64,000 nucleotides of DNA from assembly GCA_964204605.1 (NCBI GenBank), contig OZ123195.1, positions 744,001-808,000 of the forward strand. The letters are read 5' to 3'. The stretch is from UBA961 sp014191195 (GTDB taxonomy: Bacteria; Bacteroidota; Ignavibacteria; Kapaibacteriales; UBA961). Below the pieces are notes generated by a model that was given only the letters and a program-made list of their open reading frames with translations, was not told the DNA's origin and did not search any database. Both the position numbers and the translations under genes were made by a program. Shown here in pieces: positions 18,166 to 26,262 of this stretch (positions are counted from its first letter, which is position 1; the number at the start of each line of letters is the position of its first letter).

Positions 18166-18193
18166 ATTCTCTTTTGACTATCTCGAAGAGAAT
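18166..18193 (+). terminator. Inverted repeat after the OmpA-family gene, possible terminator
   Basis: ATTCTCTT at 18166-18173 and AAGAGAAT at 18186-18193 form an 8 bp stem with a 12-base loop, eight bases after the stop codon. The tail GTATATCTTTG is not a good U-tract, so termination would be weak. It separates the prfA/OmpA transcript from the secG promoter. Confidence 0.45.
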
Positions 18194-18200
18194 GTATATC

Positions 18201-18229
18201 TTTGAAATTGAATTATTAGAAATACTTTG
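18201..18229 (+). promoter_or_regulatory. Candidate secG promoter
   Basis: TTTG at 18201-18204, 18 bases, then TACTTTG at 18223-18229. This resembles the Bacteroidota -33/-7 arrangement, with the -7 box one base shorter than TAnnTTTG. The ATG follows 15 bases later, implying a short leader. Confidence 0.4.
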
Positions 18230-18244
18230 ACTTTAAGGTGAAGA

Positions 18245-18601
18245 ATGTTTACGATTATAACATTGGTAATGGTGCTTTTAGGAATTTTATTAATTGCTGC
18301 TGTATTAGTTCAACCTGGAAAAGGTGATATGGCTTCAGGAATGTCTGGCTTTGGAAATCAATTAGGATCAATGTTTGGTTCAAGAAAAGCTTCAGATTTA
18401 CTTACTAAAATAACAATTGGATTAGGCGCCGTTATTTTATTACTTTCTTTGATTACAAATAAGTTTTTTATGTCTTCTTCTATTGCTGAAGAAAGAGCTC
18501 CAGCTACATTAAATGCAGAGAAACCTACAAATATACCTGCTGCTCCAGCACCTGCAAAGACTGCCCCGGTTCAAGCAGCACCTGTGCAACAGAGCAAATA
18601 A
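18245..18601 (+). CDS. secG: Preprotein translocase subunit SecG
   Basis: SecG assists SecYEG-mediated export at the inner membrane. The 118 aa protein has two membrane helices (about 2-22 and 55-75) with the conserved VLVQPGKGDMASGMSGFGNQ loop between them and the SMFGSRKASDLLTKIT segment before the second helix. The C-terminus is an Ala/Pro/Gln-rich tail of about 35 residues, longer than in E. coli and common in this phylum. It is a single-gene unit with its own candidate promoter and a strong terminator right after. Confidence 0.94.
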   Translation: MFTIITLVMVLLGILLIAAVLVQPGKGDMASGMSGFGNQLGSMFGSRKASDLLTKITIGLGAVILLLSLITNKFFMSSSIAEERAPATLNAEKPTNIPAAPAPAKTAPVQAAPVQQSK

Positions 18602-18607
18602 TATATT

Positions 18608-18639
18608 AAGCCGATTCACAAAGAGTCGGCTTTTTTTTT
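18608..18639 (+). terminator. Rho-independent terminator after secG
   Basis: AAGCCGATTC / GAGTCGGCTT makes a 10 bp stem (one G-U pair) around a five-base loop, followed by a run of T. It begins seven bases after the secG stop and reaches the end of the convergent LolC/E-type gene. Confidence 0.9.
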
Positions 18640-19840
18640 ATTCGTATCGTAATGATTCAGTAATAGATGTTTTAGCAGCAATTGAAGAAGGGTAAATGGT
18701 AGCAATGAAAGCTAATCCCAAAGTTAGCAAGCAAGAAGTAATGATGTCAATAGAGTGAATAGAAACAGGTAAACTTTTTACAATGCTATTGGCAATAGGG
18801 ATCCATCCATATAGTTGTTGTCCTTTACATAATAATAAACCGATTACTGTTCCAGATACAGTTCCAGCAATTCCTATAATCATACCTTTAAAAAGGAAAA
18901 TATGTTTTATTTGATTGGTAGTAAGCCCCATAGACAATAACATACCGATATCTTTTCTTTTGGTATGAACTGTCATCCATAAAGAAACAAGAATATTAAA
19001 AGCAGCCACACATGCTACTAAACTTATAACAATAAAACTTGCAGTTCTTTCATATTCCATAGTAGCATAGAGCTCTTTATGTAATTCATTCCAGTCTTTA
19101 ATTATCAAAGAAGAAAATAGGGGATTTTGAATAATAAGACTTTTTATTTTTTCAGTAAACTTTGTTTCACTGGCAATAATATCAATATTTGTGGTCCTAC
19201 TGCCAAAAAGTGTAGCACCTAATGATTCACTAGAAAAGCACAAATACTTATCATAATCCATTCCTCCGCTTACTTGGAATACACCAGCAATAATAACAGG
19301 AATTCCAGTTGATTGAAATAAACCACTAGAAACAGCATCTATCATCGCAAGAGAACTAATATGGATTGTGTCACCCTTCATTACTTGCAATTTATCAGCT
19401 AAAGCTGAACCAATAAAAATATTATTCTTTGTACTATGTGTAAATAAAACAAAGTTTTCTATTGATAATTTTGTAGGTAATTCAGATTGAGAAGACAACA
19501 CAGCTGGTTGAAGAATACTATTTTTATGTATGATTATTTTACCAGTATTACATGAAATCACCTTCAGTACATTATCAACTTTTTTTGTAAAATGTATCAA
19601 TGTGTCTGAAAGTTTGAGATTTCCATGTGATTGTGATATTCTTATGTGGGGATCTATCGACAATAGCATGTCTTGAACTAAATCTCTGAAGCCATTAAAA
19701 ATAGAAGAAACACAAATTAGTGCTGCAATACCTGTTGTAATCCCCAAATAGGATAAGAAAGTAATAAAGGATATAAAACTTAACTTTTTAAGGGAAAAGA
19801 TATATCGTAAGGCTATAAACTGAATGAGATGAAAAGACAA
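18638..19840 (-). CDS. Lipoprotein-releasing ABC transporter permease (LolC/LolE family)
   Basis: The 400 aa protein has the LolC/E layout: N-terminal cytoplasmic FIALRYIFSLKKLSFISFITFLSYLGI leading into the first membrane helix, a periplasmic MacB-like core domain (about 50-265), and three C-terminal helices of the FtsX domain (about 270-390). The family detaches lipoproteins from the inner membrane for delivery to the outer membrane, which would serve the many lipoproteins encoded here. The LolD-type ATPase gene is not in the window. It lies four bases downstream of ppk, so both are likely one transcript. Confidence 0.88.
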   Translation of the reverse strand: MSFHLIQFIALRYIFSLKKLSFISFITFLSYLGITTGIAALICVSSIFNGFRDLVQDMLLSIDPHIRISQSHGNLKLSDTLIHFTKKVDNVLKVISCNTGKIIIHKNSILQPAVLSSQSELPTKLSIENFVLFTHSTKNNIFIGSALADKLQVMKGDTIHISSLAMIDAVSSGLFQSTGIPVIIAGVFQVSGGMDYDKYLCFSSESLGATLFGSRTTNIDIIASETKFTEKIKSLIIQNPLFSSLIIKDWNELHKELYATMEYERTASFIVISLVACVAAFNILVSLWMTVHTKRKDIGMLLSMGLTTNQIKHIFLFKGMIIGIAGTVSGTVIGLLLCKGQQLYGWIPIANSIVKSLPVSIHSIDIITSCLLTLGLAFIATIYPSSIAAKTSITESLRYE

Positions 19841-19844
19841 GACA

Positions 19845-21974
19845 TTACCTTAATTTTTTTAATTTTAATGGATACTTTTTATTAGACAAAATCTCTTGTA
19901 ATAAATGATTTTGCGCCCAAAATGTATTGTCTTCTTGTGATTGCAATCTGGTATAAGACCCATTTGAATTGAGCAACCAAGACTTTACATTATCTTGCCA
20001 ATATACTGCTAGAATATGTTCAAGTAGTTGAAAAGACTTTTGATCTAAAATTGGAAACATGATTTCTATTCTTCTCATAAAATTTCTTGGCATCCAATCT
20101 GCGCTTGCTAAATATATTTCAGGTTCATCACTACCATTTGAAAAATAGAATATTCTGCTATGTTCTAAAAATCTACCTAATATACTTCTTACTTCAATAT
20201 TATCACTTAATCCTTTGATACCTGGAATTAAACAACATACACCACGAATTAATAATTGTATTTTAACGCCATGTTGAGATGCTTTATATAAGGCTTGTAT
20301 TACTTCTTCATCAACTAATGCATTCATTTTTGCAAAGATAAATCCTGGCCTTTCTGGGGTTGACTTTTCAGTTTCTCTTATAATTAAATCCAGAACTTTC
20401 TGTTTTAAACCTTCTGGAGCAACAGAAATTCTTTGCCATTCATCTTGATGAGAATAACCAGTTAATAGATTAAATAAGTCAATAGCATCTTTTCCAAAAT
20501 CTTCTCTTACTGTAAAATATCCAATATCAGTATATATTCTAGATGTGGATACATTGTAATTTCCAGTAGACAAATGTAAATAGGTTCTAATCTTCTTTCC
20601 TTCTTTACGGACAACTAATGTGATTTTTGTATGAATCTTAAGACCAAGGATACCATACACAACATGAACACCAACTCTTTCTAATTCTCTTGCCCAAATA
20701 ATATTATTTTCTTCATCAAAGCGTGCTCTAAGTTCAACAAATGCTGTGACTTGCTTACCATTTTCAGCAGCTCTTTTTAATGCATCAACAACAGGAGATG
20801 AACCACCTGCTCTGTATAAAGTAATCTTAATAGCTAATACATTCTTATCATTTGCTGCTGCATCAATAAATTTTACTACACTATTAGTAAATGAATCAAA
20901 AGGATGATGGACTAAAAAATCTCTTTTTCTAATTGCTTCAAATATATCATCAGGATTATCAGTGAATTCAAGAATTTTTTTTGAAAAGAATGGTACATCT
21001 TTAAGTTCAGGCTTTTCAAGTTTAAACAAAGACATTAAATCTGTAGGATTTAGTGGTACATTTGTTTTGTATACATCAAATAATTGCAAGTCTAATGCTT
21101 TCATTAACAGTTGTATCAAAGAATCAGGGGCTTTCTCTTCAATTTCAAGTCTTATTGCATCGGTACCCCATCTTCTTTGTCTAACTTGTTCTGCAATCTC
21201 ACTTATTAAATCGGAAGCTTCATCTTCAGCTATTTCTAGTTCAGCATCTCTTGTAACTCTAAAGGAATATGATTCCTCGATAAAATATCCAGGGAATAGC
21301 ATATGCGCATATTCTTGAATAATATGTTCTAAAAGGATAAAATGTGATCCAGAACTTCTCTTCAGTTGAACTAATCTAGATAATATTGGTGGAACTTGTA
21401 ATACAGCAATTTTTCTACCTGGTCTTATTTCATCTCTTAGTAAAAACACGATTGTTAATGATCTATTTAAGAGTCTTGGAAATGGGTGAGCTGTATCTAG
21501 TGCTAGAGGAGTAAGAACAGGTAGAACATCGTTTTCAAAATAATGCTTAGCAAATTCTTTTTCTTTATTAAGTAATTCTTCAAATGTATGAATAAAGATA
21601 TCTCTTTCTCTTAGAGCGGGCATTACATCATGTTGAAAACAGTTCTCATGTCTTTCAAGTAAAGGAATTAACTGTTCTCTGATTTCAATTAATTGTTCTC
21701 TTGGGGTCATGCCATCGCTAGATATTTCTAAACTATTATTTTCTAATTGTTCCTTTAATCCAGCAACTCTAATCATAAAGAATTCATCAAGATTAGAACA
21801 AAATATTAATAAGAATTTTAATCGTTCTAATAATGGATGATGAATATCTTCAGCTTCACAAAGTACCCTTTGGTTAAACTGTAGCCATGCTAATTCTCTA
21901 TTGAAAAATGTAATTTTAGGTATAATGATATCTTCTTTGGGTACAGACAGATGTTGTTTAGATGTTCTGGGCAT
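19845..21974 (-). CDS. ppk1: Polyphosphate kinase 1
   Basis: PPK1 reversibly polymerises the ATP gamma-phosphate into polyphosphate. The 709 aa product has all four domains: N-terminal NRELAWLQFNQRV, the head domain, and two phospholipase-D-like C-terminal domains. The phosphorylated histidine is expected at about residue 448 in LKIHTK, and the second catalytic histidine at about 605 in EHSRIF. Conserved RARFDEENNI and LSTGNYN segments are intact. It is followed by the LolC/E-type permease gene. A Ppx-type phosphatase gene about 8 kb away could hydrolyse the product. Confidence 0.97.
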   Translation of the reverse strand: MPRTSKQHLSVPKEDIIIPKITFFNRELAWLQFNQRVLCEAEDIHHPLLERLKFLLIFCSNLDEFFMIRVAGLKEQLENNSLEISSDGMTPREQLIEIREQLIPLLERHENCFQHDVMPALRERDIFIHTFEELLNKEKEFAKHYFENDVLPVLTPLALDTAHPFPRLLNRSLTIVFLLRDEIRPGRKIAVLQVPPILSRLVQLKRSSGSHFILLEHIIQEYAHMLFPGYFIEESYSFRVTRDAELEIAEDEASDLISEIAEQVRQRRWGTDAIRLEIEEKAPDSLIQLLMKALDLQLFDVYKTNVPLNPTDLMSLFKLEKPELKDVPFFSKKILEFTDNPDDIFEAIRKRDFLVHHPFDSFTNSVVKFIDAAANDKNVLAIKITLYRAGGSSPVVDALKRAAENGKQVTAFVELRARFDEENNIIWARELERVGVHVVYGILGLKIHTKITLVVRKEGKKIRTYLHLSTGNYNVSTSRIYTDIGYFTVREDFGKDAIDLFNLLTGYSHQDEWQRISVAPEGLKQKVLDLIIRETEKSTPERPGFIFAKMNALVDEEVIQALYKASQHGVKIQLLIRGVCCLIPGIKGLSDNIEVRSILGRFLEHSRIFYFSNGSDEPEIYLASADWMPRNFMRRIEIMFPILDQKSFQLLEHILAVYWQDNVKSWLLNSNGSYTRLQSQEDNTFWAQNHLLQEILSNKKYPLKLKKLR

Positions 21975-22037
21975 TATTTTTTGATAAATATGTTGAAATG
22001 ATAATAAAAATTAATAGATATTCTTTTGAATATCAAG

Positions 22038-23627
22038 TCATAATCCAATAATAATAGGAATCAATTTATTTTCTGAGTAAGAATTATCTGCATGATTAAT
22101 CTGTATTAACATGATATATGCTCCTGGTTCTAAAATGCCATATTCAGTTTGACCATTCCATGGTATATGTATATTACCTGAGACATATAATGTATTCACT
22201 ATTGTGGAACAATAACTTTTTGACTTTGTAAATAGTTGTATGGTTATAAATCCCGGAACTTTAGTCTGGATATTGATAAAACAGAGAGCACCTTTCGATG
22301 GATAATATGGTTGTGGCTTTATTGAATAATTTTCAATAATTGTATCATTACTATTATATGTGGAGTTTACTTTGCCAGGTGTTGCCCCAAGTATAGAACC
22401 TGAAGTTGTCCAAGTATGACTATTTTCAGATGATATAAATGGATTTCCTTTTTCTAAACTTTTACCTTTTTTATTTATTATTCTTGGATTATGCATCGAA
22501 GGTGAATACAAGATTTTATCTAATATATGCTGTAATGGATCTTTTAACACTAATTCTCTCCCAGAGTTTTGCAATTGAATAGATACAGGAATATGTTTTG
22601 AATAAGTATCTAATTCCATATTGATTGTGTCTGCGGAAATTACAATATAATGAACACTTGTATCATAGATATTCTTATCATGAAACAGATATGTATATTT
22701 ATAATCAGAAATTGAGTATTGATCTAATGAAAAGGGCTTTTCAGATTGTACATATAGTTCTATAAATTCATTGAATTGATGAGTTGTATCAGATTCATAT
22801 AGTATTTCATTAAAACTTATAAATATTGAAGAATCACTCCTAAAACTTGTATATACCATTGAATCATTGTACATACGGGGATCATTGTAATTATTAACTA
22901 ATGATATTGCAATGTTATTCCAACCTGATGAATAATGTAGTATGTCTGTTATAAGTAAGGTTACCGTAAGTAATTCTAGCCGTTTTATGTCTTTTACAGT
23001 TTTTATTGTGCATTCACTATCAATACTAAAGCATACAGACACATTTGATATATCATGATAACTATTATTATATAATATGACAGTTAATGAATCACCTTCT
23101 TGAATGCAATCTTTAACTACAATATCATTATCTAACGGTGAAATTGAATTTATATAACCACATGTAGCGGAATCATAAACAATACTATTCTGAAATACTT
23201 TTGTTTCAGCTATATAACGTTCTAGTGAGATTCCTTTTTTATGATTGTTTAATGAATAATAGATTGAGTCAAGTATAATTGAATCTTTGTAAGCAATTTT
23301 AATACAATCTTTACTATTGTTTAAAGTTGGAATTCTTGCTTGTATTAATCTAGCAGAGGGGTCTATAAATCTTGATTCTTTTAAAGCAAGAGTATCTTTT
23401 GTTAGAATAATGTACGCAAATGGTTGAACAATGAAAGATGGTACAGTAATACTAGATAGTAGATCGTACAATAATAATGAATCAGCAAAGTAGGCATCCT
23501 TTGAATTATTATATAATTCTATCCATTCTGGTTCACCGGAACTAGGAGTAGGATGAAATTCATTAATAATCAATTGAGCATGAAGTGGATATAATCCTAG
23601 CAAAAGGATTATTAGTAATAATCTCAT
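22038..23627 (-). CDS. Secreted protein with two lamin-tail-like domains and a FlgD-like C-terminus
   Basis: The 529 aa protein starts with a signal peptide (LLLIILLLGLYPLHA). Residues about 19-125 carry a lamin tail domain (LTD) pattern: LIINEFHPTPSSGEPEWIEL, then YIILTKD. A second copy near 270-390 reads SFNEILYE...NEFIELYVQ, then YIVISAD. Between them lies a CARDB-like beta region (about 165-255). The C-terminal about 80 residues resemble FlgD-type Ig folds (IHIPWNGQTEYGILEPGAYIMLIQI) used as sorting or anchoring tails in T9SS organisms. LTD proteins often bind or accompany nucleases or surface structures. No catalytic motif is visible. The gene follows gcdH but is separated from it by a terminator. 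Confidence 0.7.
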   Translation of the reverse strand: MRLLLIILLLGLYPLHAQLIINEFHPTPSSGEPEWIELYNNSKDAYFADSLLLYDLLSSITVPSFIVQPFAYIILTKDTLALKESRFIDPSARLIQARIPTLNNSKDCIKIAYKDSIILDSIYYSLNNHKKGISLERYIAETKVFQNSIVYDSATCGYINSISPLDNDIVVKDCIQEGDSLTVILYNNSYHDISNVSVCFSIDSECTIKTVKDIKRLELLTVTLLITDILHYSSGWNNIAISLVNNYNDPRMYNDSMVYTSFRSDSSIFISFNEILYESDTTHQFNEFIELYVQSEKPFSLDQYSISDYKYTYLFHDKNIYDTSVHYIVISADTINMELDTYSKHIPVSIQLQNSGRELVLKDPLQHILDKILYSPSMHNPRIINKKGKSLEKGNPFISSENSHTWTTSGSILGATPGKVNSTYNSNDTIIENYSIKPQPYYPSKGALCFINIQTKVPGFITIQLFTKSKSYCSTIVNTLYVSGNIHIPWNGQTEYGILEPGAYIMLIQINHADNSYSENKLIPIIIGL

Positions 23628-23640
23628 ACGAAATCCCCTG

Positions 23641-23670
23641 AAAAAAAAGGGCTGCTATAAGTAACAGCCC
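23641..23670 (-). terminator. Rho-independent terminator after the acyl-CoA dehydrogenase gene
   Basis: On the minus strand the stem GGGCTG / CAGCCC with a ten-base loop is followed by eight T. It begins about 14 bases after the acyl-CoA dehydrogenase stop and ends just before the lamin-tail gene start. Confidence 0.88.
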
Positions 23671-23683
23671 AATAAAAACAGAC

Positions 23684-24847
23684 CTATTTAAAAGCTTGAA
23701 TACCAGTAATATCTGCACCTAAAATTAAGGTATGGATATCATGAGTACCCTCATATGTTCTTACAGATTCTAAATTCGCTGAATGCCTCATAATGGGATA
23801 TTCTTGTAAAATGCCATTTGCTCCATGAATATCACGAGCTATGCGAGCACATTGAATAGCAATATCAACATTATTACGTTTAGCTAAAGACACTTGATTT
23901 GGATTCATCAAACCAGAATCTTTTAATTTACCTAATTGCATACAAATCAATTGTCCTTTTGTAATTTCATTAAGCATCCAAACCAATTTATCTTGAACCA
24001 ATTGAAAAGAGGCGATAGGCTTATCAAATTGAATTCTAGACTTAGCATAATCCAAAGAGGATTGATAGGTTCCAATAGCAGAACCAATAGCACCCCATGC
24101 AATGCCATAGCGAGCTTGAGTTAAACAACTTAAAGGTCCTTTTAAACCCTTTACATCTAATTTATGCGAATCAGGTATCTCTACATCTTGAAAGATCAAT
24201 TCTGAAGTAACAGAAGCTCTTAATGAGTGTTTTCCTTTCATTTCAGGTGCAGAAAATCCTTTCATCCCTTTCTCGACAATAAACCCACAGATTTCACCTT
24301 CATATTTAGCCCAAACAACAGCTACATTAGCTAAGGAGCCATTTGTAATCCACATTTTTGCGCCATTAAGTAAATAGCCACCATCAATTTTCTTTGCATT
24401 TGTAATCATTCCACTAGGATTTGAACCGAAATCAGGCTCTGTAAGGCCAAAGCAACCAATTGCAGTACCGGCAGCTAATTTTGGTAACCATTTATTTTTC
24501 ATATCTTCATTAGCATAACTATAAATAGGGAACATAACTAATGAACTTTGAACAGAGGCAAATGATCTAATGCCAGAATCACCTCTTTCTAATTCTTGCA
24601 TAGCTAAACCATAAGAGGTATAATTAGCACCTGCACATCCATATTCTTGAGGCAAGGTAATACCAAAAAGACCTAATTCAGCCATTTTGGGAACTAAATC
24701 CATAGGAAATGTCCCATCTTGGTAATGTTTCTCTATAATCGGTATCACTTCACTATCAACAAAATCTGCAACTGATTCCCTAACCATTCTTTCTTCATCA
24801 GAAAGCTGATTATATACGCCATAATAATCTACAGGTTGAAAAGACAT
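23684..24847 (-). CDS. gcdH: Acyl-CoA dehydrogenase, glutaryl-CoA dehydrogenase-like
   Basis: FAD enzyme of 387 aa that oxidises an acyl-CoA. The catalytic glutamate is about residue 366 in TYEGTHDIH. The flavin-binding GCFGLTEPDFGSNP and MWITNG segments are present. The SGIRSFASVQSSLVM stretch, with an arginine at about 94, a glutamate at about 87 and Tyr-Glu at 365-366, matches the residues that glutaryl-CoA dehydrogenases use to bind and decarboxylate glutaryl-CoA (lysine and tryptophan breakdown). I therefore favour that substrate, though generic annotation as acyl-CoA dehydrogenase is safer. It is a single-gene transcript bounded by a candidate promoter and a strong terminator. Confidence 0.8.
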   Translation of the reverse strand: MSFQPVDYYGVYNQLSDEERMVRESVADFVDSEVIPIIEKHYQDGTFPMDLVPKMAELGLFGITLPQEYGCAGANYTSYGLAMQELERGDSGIRSFASVQSSLVMFPIYSYANEDMKNKWLPKLAAGTAIGCFGLTEPDFGSNPSGMITNAKKIDGGYLLNGAKMWITNGSLANVAVVWAKYEGEICGFIVEKGMKGFSAPEMKGKHSLRASVTSELIFQDVEIPDSHKLDVKGLKGPLSCLTQARYGIAWGAIGSAIGTYQSSLDYAKSRIQFDKPIASFQLVQDKLVWMLNEITKGQLICMQLGKLKDSGLMNPNQVSLAKRNNVDIAIQCARIARDIHGANGILQEYPIMRHSANLESVRTYEGTHDIHTLILGADITGIQAFK

Positions 24848-24891
24848 TATAAAACCTTATTAAATAAAAATGATTTTCTTTTTCTTGAACA

Positions 24892-24899
24892 CAAAATTA
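24892..24899 (-). promoter_or_regulatory. Candidate promoter box for the acyl-CoA dehydrogenase gene
   Basis: On the minus strand TAATTTTG matches TAnnTTTG exactly, 44 bases before the ATG. The region 18-20 bases further upstream reads CTTTAT, a partial -33 match. The divergent 102-base gap shows no comparable box for the plus-strand glycosyltransferase. Confidence 0.45.
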
Positions 24900-24949
24900 C
24901 TGAAATTCGTTTCTAGGATAAAGTCTTTCTTTGAATTTTATGAATCTTT

Positions 24950-25597
24950 ATGCTTACTTCATATTCTAAACGAATCCCTTTCTTTTCAATTATCATGTGC
25001 ACATTTAATAGAAATCACTTGATAAGTAGAGCACTCGACTCTCTTTTACTTCAAACTGAAAAAGATTGGGAATGTATTATTGTTGATGATGGTTCTATGG
25101 ATGAAACATTTCATACTGTAAAAAAGTATGCAGATATCTATAATAACATCAAATACGTTTATCACAGCAATAAAGGAACAGGGCTTTCTAAGAATGCTGG
25201 TATATTAGCTGCAAGTGGTATGTTTATTACCTTTTTAGATTCAGATGATGAATATCATCCAGCTCATCTGTCAATAAGAAAAACAATTCTTGAAGAATAC
25301 ACCAATCTTGATTTATTACATGGTGGGGTAGACATAATAGGTAATCCTTATGTAACAGACAAAGATGATTATAATAAACAGACTCATCTTTCTGAATGTG
25401 TAATAGGAGGTACATTTGTGATCCCTAGTTATAAATTGCATCAAATAGGTGGTTTTAGTAATCTTCGATATGCTGATGATGCTGATTTATATCAAAAAGC
25501 TGTTGATGCTTCTTGGAACATAGCAAAAATAGACTATCCTACATATATATATCACAGAGATACTCCTGATTCACTTTGTTCAAATCAACACATATGA
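24950..25597 (+). CDS. Family 2 glycosyltransferase
   Basis: A 215 aa GT-A fold enzyme that would transfer a sugar from a nucleotide-sugar donor. The N-terminal FSIIMCTFNRNHLISRALDS and IIVDDGSMDET form the nucleotide-binding half. LDSDDEY (about 95-101) is the metal-binding DxD-type motif, and GTFVIPSYKLHQIGGFSNLRYADDADLYQKA is the acceptor-side ED-type motif. It is short and has no membrane segments, so the acceptor could be a lipopolysaccharide or glycolipid but is unknown. Its stop overlaps the nth start as ATGA, so the two genes are co-translated despite unrelated roles. Confidence 0.85.
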   Translation: MLTSYSKRIPFFSIIMCTFNRNHLISRALDSLLLQTEKDWECIIVDDGSMDETFHTVKKYADIYNNIKYVYHSNKGTGLSKNAGILAASGMFITFLDSDDEYHPAHLSIRKTILEEYTNLDLLHGGVDIIGNPYVTDKDDYNKQTHLSECVIGGTFVIPSYKLHQIGGFSNLRYADDADLYQKAVDASWNIAKIDYPTYIYHRDTPDSLCSNQHI

Positions 25598-26262
25598 AAG
25601 AATCAATAAAAAAGAAAACTCTACGATTGCAATCAATCTATCAAAAACTTATAGACAAATATCCTGAAGTAGAATGTGCTTTATTATATACAACGCCTTT
25701 TGAATTATTGATTGCTACTATATTATCTGCACAATGTACAGATGCACGAGTAAATATGGTTACCCCTAAACTTTTCAATAGATTTCCTGATGTTTTTGCA
25801 TTAGCAGATGCTACCTTAGAAGAATTAGAAAGTATTATTTATTCTACTGGCTTTTATAAAGCAAAAAGTGCAAATATTATTGCTTGTTGCAAAAGCTTAG
25901 TTAAAAATTATCAAGGAAATATCCCCAAAAGTATAGATGAACTCCAAAGTTTAGCAGGTGTTGGTAGAAAAACAGCAAATGTTGTACTAGGTAATGCTTT
26001 TGGAATAAATGCAGGTATAACTGTTGATACCCACGTAAAAAGAGTTATGTCATTATTAGGAATAACAACTACTCAAAATGCAGAGATTGTTGAAAGAGAA
26101 TTAATGAAGATAATATATCAAGATGAATGGACAAATTTCACACATAGAATCATTGCTCATGGCAGAGAAACTTGTATTGCCAGGCGTCCTAAATGTAATG
26201 ATTGTATTCTAAATACTGAATGTTTTCATGCCACTAATCTGAAAGGGAAGTCCACTCAGTAA
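25594..26262 (+). CDS. nth: Endonuclease III (DNA glycosylase/AP lyase)
   Basis: Removes oxidised pyrimidines and cuts abasic sites in base excision repair. The protein has 222 aa when started at the ATG at 25594; an in-frame TTG upstream would lie inside the glycosyltransferase gene. The helix-hairpin-helix LAGVGRKTANVVL contains the catalytic lysine (about 126), and the catalytic aspartate is in VDTHVKR (about 145). Four cysteines (about 194, 201, 204, 210) in a C-x6-C-x2-C-x5-C pattern ligate the 4Fe-4S cluster. The 3' end overlaps the convergent ABC-F gene by 29 bases. Confidence 0.95.
   Translation: MKESIKKKTLRLQSIYQKLIDKYPEVECALLYTTPFELLIATILSAQCTDARVNMVTPKLFNRFPDVFALADATLEELESIIYSTGFYKAKSANIIACCKSLVKNYQGNIPKSIDELQSLAGVGRKTANVVLGNAFGINAGITVDTHVKRVMSLLGITTTQNAEIVERELMKIIYQDEWTNFTHRIIAHGRETCIARRPKCNDCILNTECFHATNLKGKSTQ

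Noticed and set aside
18166..18193. Inverted repeat as an operator for secG
   Set aside because: It lies right after a stop codon and ends eight bases before the candidate -33 element; a weak terminator is the simpler reading.
20962..21318. A 118-codon open frame on the plus strand inside ppk1
   Set aside because: It is antisense to a fully conserved ppk1 and its serine-rich composition is the expected mirror of AT-rich coding sequence. No start signal or family match.
22038..23627. Lamin-tail-domain protein as a secreted nuclease
   Set aside because: LTD domains often accompany nucleases, but no nuclease motif is present in this protein; only beta-rich repeats and a FlgD-like tail are seen.
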